Below, one piece after another: positions 15,175 to 20,353 of a DNA stretch of 20,353 nt. Numbering within the stretch: the stretch's first letter is position 1; the number at the start of each line of letters is the position of its first letter. The translations under genes were made by a program, and so were the position numbers. The notes below the pieces were generated by a model, which did no database searches, was not told the DNA's origin, and worked only from the letters and a program-made list of their open reading frames with translations. The stretch covers positions 1 to 20,353 of the forward strand of contig DBBB01000103.1 of NCBI GenBank assembly GCA_002291985.1, written 5' to 3'. The stretch comes from Firmicutes bacterium UBA995. GTDB lineage: Bacteria > Bacillota > Sulfobacillia > UBA995.

Positions 15175-16317
15175 CTATCCCTGGAGATAGATTCGAGGCA
15201 CCCGGGGCCCGACGCCCGTCAAGATTTCGTGGGCGATGGTCCCCGCCTTCCCTGCCAGTTCGTCAGCGTCAACCACCTCGCCTCCTTGTTGTCCCAGGAG
15301 CACAACCTCATCGCCTACCCGCACCTGCAGGCCATCCGGTACTTCCACCATCAACTGATCCATGCATACCCGCCCGGCGATCGGGCATCGCCGGGAATGC
15401 AGCAGTACGTCGGCGGCACTCGACAGGCTGCGAGGGTAGCCGTCGGCATACCCCACCGGCAGGGTAGCGATGGTGGCCGGCCGGGTCGTATAGTAAGTGC
15501 GACCATATCCGACGGGGAACCCGGCCGGGAGGACCTTGACGTGCGACACCCGGGTTTTCCAGGTCATAGCCGGGCGCAGACCGGGGACCGGGGTCACGTG
15601 CGGCGAGGGCAGGTAACCGTAAAGCCCGAGGCCGGGGCGCACCAGGTCGAAGCGGCTGCCCGGGTAGTTCACCAGCGCGGCGGTGTTCGCCGCATGGCGC
15701 AGGGCAAAAGACACGCCCTGCCCCTCCAGCCGGCCCAGGAAATCCTGGAACAGCTCGAGCTGGCGCAGAGCGAAGGTCCCGTCGGCTTCATCGGCGGTGG
15801 CGAAATGGGTGAACGCTCCCTCCACGTTCAGGCCGGGTAGCCGACAAATGGCCATGGCCTCGGCCAGACCCTCCCGGCCGGTGAGGACGCCCAGTCGGCC
15901 CATGCCCGTGTCCACTTTGAGGTGCGCGCGCGCCACCCCCGCTCCCCGGGCCGCGGAGGCGAGGTCGCGAGCGCCGGCCAGGCTGAACACGGTGGCGGTC
16001 AAGTCGGCCTCGACCACGCAGGCGGCCTGGGCGGGAGGCGTCCACCCGAGGAGGAGGATGGGGCCGCCGATGCCCGCCCGGCGAAGCTCGATACCTTCCT
16101 CGGGAATGGCAACTCCCAGCCATTCGGCGCCTGCGGCCTGCGCCGTGCGCGCCACCTGCACCGCCCCATGCCCATAACCATCGGCCTTCACCACGGCCAT
16201 CAGCGCGGTCCCCGGGCGCGTGCAGGCTTTCAGCGCCCGGACGTTGCCGGCCAGGACCTCGAGATCCACCTCCGCCCACGTAGGCCTGAGCGATACCACA
16301 TCCCGCAGCGTCCTCAC
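15175..16317 (-). CDS. alr: alanine racemase
   Basis: PLP-dependent alanine racemase (380 aa) that makes D-alanine for peptidoglycan. The N-terminal TIM barrel has VVKADGYGHG with Lys44 as the PLP lysine, HLKVDTGMGRLGV, and RPGLGLYGY. The C-terminal beta domain has VGYGRTYYT with the second catalytic Tyr, LPVGYADGYPR and GRVCMDQLMV. The chosen GTG makes a GTGA overlap with the nnr stop; a second GTG six codons later is possible. The open frame extends far upstream through nnr without a supported start. Placement after acpS and nnr is a classic Bacillota arrangement. In spore formers a second racemase may exist elsewhere, which cannot be judged here. Confidence 0.96.
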   Translation of the reverse strand: MRTLRDVVSLRPTWAEVDLEVLAGNVRALKACTRPGTALMAVVKADGYGHGAVQVARTAQAAGAEWLGVAIPEEGIELRRAGIGGPILLLGWTPPAQAACVVEADLTATVFSLAGARDLASAARGAGVARAHLKVDTGMGRLGVLTGREGLAEAMAICRLPGLNVEGAFTHFATADEADGTFALRQLELFQDFLGRLEGQGVSFALRHAANTAALVNYPGSRFDLVRPGLGLYGYLPSPHVTPVPGLRPAMTWKTRVSHVKVLPAGFPVGYGRTYYTTRPATIATLPVGYADGYPRSLSSAADVLLHSRRCPIAGRVCMDQLMVEVPDGLQVRVGDEVVLLGQQGGEVVDADELAGKAGTIAHEILTGVGPRVPRIYLQG

Positions 16318-17873
16318 CTCGTCCCGGGACAGTCTCCGGAGCAACTCAGGGCCTTGCGGGCGGCGGGCAGTTCGCCCAGCAAGTCGCGGGCCAAGGCCCC
16401 GGCGTCGCCCTGCCGTGCGCGCACCCGGTCGCCCGCCGCGCGATGAAGATACACGCCAAGGGCTGCGGCTTGCGGCCCCGGCAATCCCTGGGCCAGCAGC
16501 CCGCCAATGGCGCCTGCCAGTATATCTCCGCTCCCCGCCGTGGCCAGGGCAGGATTGCCGCCGGGGTCGAGCCAGGCGTCGCCGTCTTCTCTTGCCACCA
16601 CCGTGCCGGCCCCCTTGAGCACGACCGTGGTCCGCCAGTTCCGGGCCGCCTCCCGCGCCGAGGTCATCCGGTCCGCCTGGATGAGGCTGACCTCCCGGTC
16701 GAGCAGGCGGGCCATCTCTCCGGGATGAGGGGTCAGCACCGTCTGCTGCCCCAGGCACGCTTGCCTTTGAGCCGCATCGAGGCGGGCGAGGGCGTTGAGG
16801 GCGTCGGCATCGACCACCACGGGGAGGGGAAAGCGGCCAAGGACGGATGTAACCAGGTCGGCCAAGCCTGCGGACAGTCCCATTCCCGGTCCAAGCACCA
16901 TGGCCGTGGGACCACGGTCCAGCAGGCGGTCGAGCCACCCCCGGCTGTCGGACGGCCATTGTCCGTCCGAACCAACGGCGGCCGTCATCAGTTCCGGCGC
17001 GGCCGCCACCACTGTCCGGTCGAGGGGCGAGGGAACGGCCACCGTTACCAGGCCGGCCCCTGCCCGCAAAGCTGCCAGGCCGGCCAGGATCGGCGCCCCG
17101 GTCATCCCCTCCGAGCCCCCCAGGACGATCACGTGGCCGAACGTTCCCTTGTGCCCCCAGGGAGGCCGGGATGGGAGCATGGCCCGGGCCAGGTCGGGGG
17201 AAAGCAGGCGAGTTGCCGGCCGCCAGCCCTCCAGGACCGGGCCGGGCAACGAGATGTCCACGACTTGCACGATTCCCGCCGCCTCGGCGCCGGGGTACAG
17301 GTAAAGCCCTGGCTTGGCCAGTCCGAAGGTAGCGGTGACGGTCGCCCGCACGGCCACTCCCGGTATCTGTCCCGTGTCGGATTGCAGGCCGGAAGGGACG
17401 TCCAGTGCCAGGACCGGCCTCCCGCAGGCGCGGACGGCGGCTATCGCCTCGGCAATCGGACCCCGGGGCGCGCCCTCGAGGCCGGTACCCAGCAGGCCGT
17501 CAACCACCAGGTCGGCCCCGGCCGCCGCCTCGCTGAACTGGCCCGAAGCACCCTCGCCAATGATCTGCACTCCCGACCCGGCGGCGGCGACCAGGTTCTG
17601 CCGCGCAATCCCTCGCGACCGTCCGCCGACTAGGAAGGCGGTGAGCCCGTGCCCTTCCCCGGCCAAGTGTCTTGCCAGCACCAGCGCATCGCCGCCGTTA
17701 TTGCCCGGTCCGGCGAACACGGTCACGCGGGAGCGACCGGCAGGCAGCAGGGACCGGGCGATGCGAGCGGCCCCTGCTCCCGCATTCTCCATCAGCACCA
17801 GCTCGGAGATGCCTGCCTCTTCGGCCGCTGCCCGTTCCAGCCTGCGCATTTCGTCGGCGGTGGCGAGATACAC
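16314..17873 (-). CDS. nnr: bifunctional NAD(P)H-hydrate epimerase / ADP-dependent NAD(P)H-hydrate dehydratase
   Basis: Metabolite-repair enzyme (519 aa) that epimerises and dehydrates damaged NADHX/NADPHX back to NAD(P)H. The N-terminal YjeF_N epimerase domain (about residues 1-220) has LMENAG, FAGPGNNGGDALVLARHL, GLLGTGL and DVPSGLQSDTG. The C-terminal YjeF_C dehydratase domain (about 230-510) has WGHKGTFGHVIVLGGS, LGPGMG, VVDADALNAL, LTPHPGEMARLL and NPALATAGSGDILAG. The start is GTG with GAGAGGA 8 bases upstream, only 4 bp after the acpS stop; the nearby ATG at the acpS end is out of frame. It overlaps alr by GTGA. Both domains look intact, so both activities are likely. Confidence 0.96.
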   Translation of the reverse strand: MYLATADEMRRLERAAAEEAGISELVLMENAGAGAARIARSLLPAGRSRVTVFAGPGNNGGDALVLARHLAGEGHGLTAFLVGGRSRGIARQNLVAAAGSGVQIIGEGASGQFSEAAAGADLVVDGLLGTGLEGAPRGPIAEAIAAVRACGRPVLALDVPSGLQSDTGQIPGVAVRATVTATFGLAKPGLYLYPGAEAAGIVQVVDISLPGPVLEGWRPATRLLSPDLARAMLPSRPPWGHKGTFGHVIVLGGSEGMTGAPILAGLAALRAGAGLVTVAVPSPLDRTVVAAAPELMTAAVGSDGQWPSDSRGWLDRLLDRGPTAMVLGPGMGLSAGLADLVTSVLGRFPLPVVVDADALNALARLDAAQRQACLGQQTVLTPHPGEMARLLDREVSLIQADRMTSAREAARNWRTTVVLKGAGTVVAREDGDAWLDPGGNPALATAGSGDILAGAIGGLLAQGLPGPQAAALGVYLHRAAGDRVRARQGDAGALARDLLGELPAARKALSCSGDCPGTR

Positions 17874-17877
17874 GTCT

Positions 17878-18267
17878 TCATTCCTCTCCGGCCAGGGCCA
17901 GTACCATGGCCAGGGCCAGATGACGGGTATGGGTGATGGTGACGGCGAATCGATCTATGCCCCGCATCCGGGCCGTCTCGGCCAATTGCCCCTTCAGCGT
18001 CACTACCGGCGCCCCCAGGCTGTCCCGGCCTACTTCTATGTCCCGCCACTTGCCCTGGCGCAGGCCGATGCCCATCGCTTTGAGCACGGCCTCCTTGACG
18101 GCCAGGCGCCCGGCGAGGCGAGGAGCCTGGTTCCGGCAGAGTTTCACCTCGAGGGGCGTGAAGACCCGGCCGAGGAAACGGTCGCCCCAGCGGGCGACCA
18201 GGGTCTCGACCCGGCACACCTCCACCAGGTCCAGCCCCATCCCGCGCACCGCGCCCCCATCATTCAT
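17878..18267 (-). CDS. acpS: holo-[acyl-carrier-protein] synthase
   Basis: Phosphopantetheinyl transferase (129 aa) that moves 4'-phosphopantetheine from CoA to the serine of acyl carrier protein for fatty acid synthesis. The N-terminal MGLDLVEVCRVE has the Mg-binding Asp13, and RLAVKEAVLKAMG has Glu59, the second metal ligand; the C-terminal half has the ITHTRHLALAMV strand. Length is typical for AcpS trimers. The ATG at 18267 is supported by GAAGGG about 7 bases upstream. A reading from 18318 would add 17 residues and overlap glmS, and is not supported. It lies 47 bp after glmS and 4 bp before nnr. Adjacent acpS-nnr-alr is a familiar Bacillota cluster. Confidence 0.94.
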   Translation of the reverse strand: MNDGGAVRGMGLDLVEVCRVETLVARWGDRFLGRVFTPLEVKLCRNQAPRLAGRLAVKEAVLKAMGIGLRQGKWRDIEVGRDSLGAPVVTLKGQLAETARMRGIDRFAVTITHTRHLALAMVLALAGEE

Positions 18268-18314
18268 GCGGCGCCCTTCTGTAGCTTCGTCTGCTGCTCG
18301 TCTCCCCGTGGCCG

Positions 18315-20144
18315 TCACTCCACGGTGACGCTCTTGGCCAGATTGCGCGGCTTATCGACATCGCACCCCCGGGTCACGGCTGCGTGGTAAGCTAGAAGTT
18401 GCAGGGGCAAGACGCTCAGGATCGGCATCAACAAGCTGTCCACGCGCGGGATGGTTATCAGTTCGTCGAAGTGCCGGGCGAACTCCTCCTCGCCCGCGGG
18501 GACGATGCCGATGACCAGAGCTCCTCTGGCCTTCACCTCGGCGATGTTCGACGCCATCTTCTCCTGGAGCCCGTGCTGGGTAGCCAGGGCTACCACGGGA
18601 ATCCCGGGGACGATCAGGGCAAGGGTCCCGTGCTTCAGTTCGCCGGCGGGATAGGCCTCGGCATGGATGTACGAGAGTTCCTTGAGCTTGAGCTGTCCTT
18701 CGAGGGCAACGGCGTGATCGAGCCCCCGGCCAATGAAGAACACATCATCCCATTGCTGCCAGCTTCGGGCAATCTCGGCCAGGGGAGCGGCAGCCTCCAG
18801 TACCTCACCCGCCAGCCGGGGCAAGGTGGTCAGGCCGTCCAGATAGCCGGCCAGCTCCCGCTTGGTCAGGCAGCCGCGAAGCTCGCCAAGCTTGAGGGCA
18901 AGGAGCGTCAACACCAGAAGCTGGGTGACGTAGGCCTTGGTGGAGGCCACAGCAATCTCGGGGCCGGCCCGGGTATAGATGACCGCCTCCGCCTCGCGGG
19001 AGATGGAACTGCCCATCACGTTGGTGATCGCCAGGGTCTTCGCGCCCCGACGGCGCCACTCGCGCAAGGCCTCCAGCGTATCGGCGGTCTCGCCTGACTG
19101 GCTGACCAGGATCGCCAGGTCGCCCGGTCGCATCACCGGGTCCCGATAGCGAAATTCCGAGGCGACATCGATTTCCACCGGCAGGCGGGCCCAGCGCTCC
19201 AGGAGGTACCTGCCCACCAGGCCGGCGTTACAGGCGGTGCCGCAAGCCGTCATGAATACCCGGTTCAGGGAGTGCGCCGCCTCACGGTCGATGGGTAACT
19301 CGTCGAGGTTCAGCGTGCCGTCGGGACCGATACGCCCGGCCAGCGTATCGGCCAGAGCGCGCGGCTGCTCGTGAATCTCCTTGAGCATGAAGTGGGGATA
19401 GCCGCCACGCTCGGCATGCTGAGGGTCCCAGGGGACGGTGAACATGGTCTTGGCGATGGGCCGGCGGTCCCGATCGTGAATCCGGACCTCTTCACGGGTG
19501 AGGACGACCACTTCCCCATCATCCAGGATGAAGGTGTTACGGGTCAGGTTGAGGATGGCGGGGATGTCGGAAGCGAGGTAGTTCTCGCCCTCGCCCAATC
19601 CGACCACCAGCGGGCTGCCCTGGCGGGCGCCGACGATCACGTCCGGCTCGCGGACCGAGGCCACCGCCAAGGCGAACGAGCCGCGCAGACGGCCGGCTAC
19701 CCGGTGGACCGCTGTCACCAGCGAGCCGTCATACTCCTCTTCCAGCAGGTGAGGCACCACTTCGGTATCCGTCTCCGACCGGAACCGGTGCCCTCGAGCC
19801 AGCAACTCTTCCTTGAGCGACAGGTAGTTCTCGATGATGCCGTTATGCGCCACGGCCAGGGTACCCGAGCAATCAAGGTGGGGGTGGGCGTTGGCCTCCG
19901 AGGGAATCCCGTGCGTTGCCCACCGGGTGTGGCCGATTCCCATGGTCCCGGCCGGCAACCCGGCGTCGCCGAGTCTGGCCTGCAAGCGGTCCAGCTTACC
20001 CTCCGCGCGGGCCAGGGCCAACTTTCCGTCGTGGAACACCGCTACTCCCGCCGAGTCGTAACCCCGGTACTCGAGACGGCGAAGCCCGTCGAGCAAGACG
20101 GGCAAGCAGGCTCGGCCGCCAACATAACCGACAATACCGCACAT
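18315..20144 (-). CDS. glmS: glutamine--fructose-6-phosphate aminotransferase (isomerizing) GlmS
   Basis: Makes glucosamine-6-phosphate from fructose-6-phosphate and glutamine, the first committed step to UDP-GlcNAc and peptidoglycan (609 aa, normal length). The glutaminase domain starts MCGIVGYVG, with the catalytic Cys after Met removal, and has HTRWATHG, HNGIIENY and SDIPAILN. Two SIS domains follow (about 285-425 and 455-595) with SQSGETADTL, STKAYVTQLL, RGLDHAVALEGQLKLKE and the terminal DKPRNLAKSVTVE. The sugar-phosphate loop reads CGTACNAG where CGTSYHAG is common, a mild change. The ATG has AAGGGA upstream. A glmS ribozyme core lies in its leader, so glucosamine-6-phosphate probably shuts down its mRNA. 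It heads the acpS-nnr-alr operon, so cleavage could affect those genes too. Confidence 0.97.
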   Translation of the reverse strand: MCGIVGYVGGRACLPVLLDGLRRLEYRGYDSAGVAVFHDGKLALARAEGKLDRLQARLGDAGLPAGTMGIGHTRWATHGIPSEANAHPHLDCSGTLAVAHNGIIENYLSLKEELLARGHRFRSETDTEVVPHLLEEEYDGSLVTAVHRVAGRLRGSFALAVASVREPDVIVGARQGSPLVVGLGEGENYLASDIPAILNLTRNTFILDDGEVVVLTREEVRIHDRDRRPIAKTMFTVPWDPQHAERGGYPHFMLKEIHEQPRALADTLAGRIGPDGTLNLDELPIDREAAHSLNRVFMTACGTACNAGLVGRYLLERWARLPVEIDVASEFRYRDPVMRPGDLAILVSQSGETADTLEALREWRRRGAKTLAITNVMGSSISREAEAVIYTRAGPEIAVASTKAYVTQLLVLTLLALKLGELRGCLTKRELAGYLDGLTTLPRLAGEVLEAAAPLAEIARSWQQWDDVFFIGRGLDHAVALEGQLKLKELSYIHAEAYPAGELKHGTLALIVPGIPVVALATQHGLQEKMASNIAEVKARGALVIGIVPAGEEEFARHFDELITIPRVDSLLMPILSVLPLQLLAYHAAVTRGCDVDKPRNLAKSVTVE

Positions 20145-20197
20145 TCCATGGTCTTCCCTTCATCGAGCAGTCTCTTCCCTGGAGCCGTGAGACGACG

Positions 20198-20227
20198 AAA
20201 CCGCGTTCCCGTATCCCGAGAACGCGG
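20198..20227 (-). terminator. hairpin between the glmS ribozyme and glmS, possible attenuator
   Basis: On the minus strand CCGCGTTCTCG (20227-20217) pairs perfectly, with one T-G wobble, with CGGGAACGCGG (20211-20201) around a 5-base loop, then TTTCGTCG. The 11-bp stem is strong but the U tract is only three bases. It sits about 55 bases before the glmS ATG. It may be a leaky terminator, a mRNA-stabilising stem, or just structure. Confidence 0.4.
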
Positions 20228-20257
20228 CGGGAAAAGACCGCACGCCATGGGCTGCGT

Positions 20258-20353
20258 CTCCCACCCGGGCCCCCTTGTACCCTCAGTCACCTGGGGTTTT
20301 GCTGAGCCCTCTGACGGTCATGGGCAACCGCCGGTCACCCGCCGATAATTCGA
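20258..20353 (-). promoter_or_regulatory. glmS ribozyme/riboswitch, 3' core; 5' part and cleavage site cut by window edge
   Basis: Read on the minus strand from the right edge, the leader begins TCGAATTATCGGCGGGTG, matching the conserved UCGA...AUCGGCGGGUG core of glmS ribozymes. It continues with a P3 stem (CGGT 20330-20327 with ACCG 20318-20315), then GTCAGAGGG, a P4 stem (GGGCTC 20309-20304 with GGGCCC 20272-20267), the conserved AAAACC, and P4.1: CCCCAG, a GTGA tetraloop (20290-20287) and CTGAGG. The order and spacing track the Bacillus anthracis ribozyme as I remember it. In this family glucosamine-6-phosphate acts as cofactor for self-cleavage, exposing the glmS mRNA to decay. The cleavage site, P1 and part of P2 lie beyond the window. 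The match is by eye. Confidence 0.88.

Noticed and set aside
16318..16959. N-terminal extension of alanine racemase into the nnr region
   Set aside because: The frame is open but lies entirely within nnr, has no start signal, and would make the protein more than 200 residues too long.
1..20353. tRNA, rRNA, CRISPR arrays, insertion sequences or prophage genes
   Set aside because: None seen on reading both strands; all long stretches are accounted for by conserved housekeeping or metabolic genes.

Overview
The window looks like a chromosomal segment of a GC-rich, spore-former-related Bacillota (Firmicutes), probably a high-GC clostridial or Limnochordia/Symbiobacteria-type lineage. The reasons are a Spo0B-type gene next to obg, the order radical-SAM/DUF2344/RNase G/rplU/rpmA/spo0B/obg/nadD, the acpS-nnr-alr block, and a glmS ribozyme in front of glmS. 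Coding density is very high. Many starts are GTG or TTG, and 4-bp ATGA/GTGA overlaps are common. I see no mobile elements, tRNA, rRNA or CRISPR, and no gene-free stretch over 300 bases. The longest gene-free stretch is the 209-base glmS leader at the right edge.

Transcription is almost entirely on the minus strand, so the operons read right to left. (1) Right block, 20353 to 11105: glmS ribozyme leader, glmS, acpS, nnr (NAD(P)HX repair), alr, a D-cysteine desulfhydrase/ACC-deaminase-family PLP enzyme, a DmpA-type self-processing aminopeptidase, a type II L-asparaginase and a DUF4438-like protein. It combines cell-wall precursor supply (GlcN-6-P, D-Ala) with enzymes acting on D-amino acids, small peptides and amides. 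(2) rodA (11076 to 9922) has its own strong promoter, embedded in the last codons of the DUF4438-like gene. (3) A single plus-strand gene, 7331-9865, encodes a LonB-like AAA+ protease, convergent with rodA and divergent from the left block. (4) Left block, 7152 to 1: a B12-binding radical-SAM protein (TIGR03960 type), its DUF2344 partner, RNase E/G with a C-terminal TRAM-like domain, then a strong extended -10 promoter driving rplU-rpmA. A hairpin terminator/attenuator follows rpmA, and then come spo0B-like, obg and the 5' part of nadD, which is cut by the left edge.

The most notable items are: a glmS ribozyme core cut by the right edge; a rodA promoter hidden in the upstream gene's end; promoter -10 boxes that overlap the longest-ORF ATGs of rplU and the radical-SAM gene, arguing for downstream starts; an L27 without the cleavable N-terminal leader together with absence of the Prp protease gene; an Obg without the C-terminal OCT domain; and a compact D-amino acid/peptide module carrying a protein of unknown function. 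I did not find a convincing wholly new system. The best candidate for unexplored biology is the alr-to-DUF4438 module.
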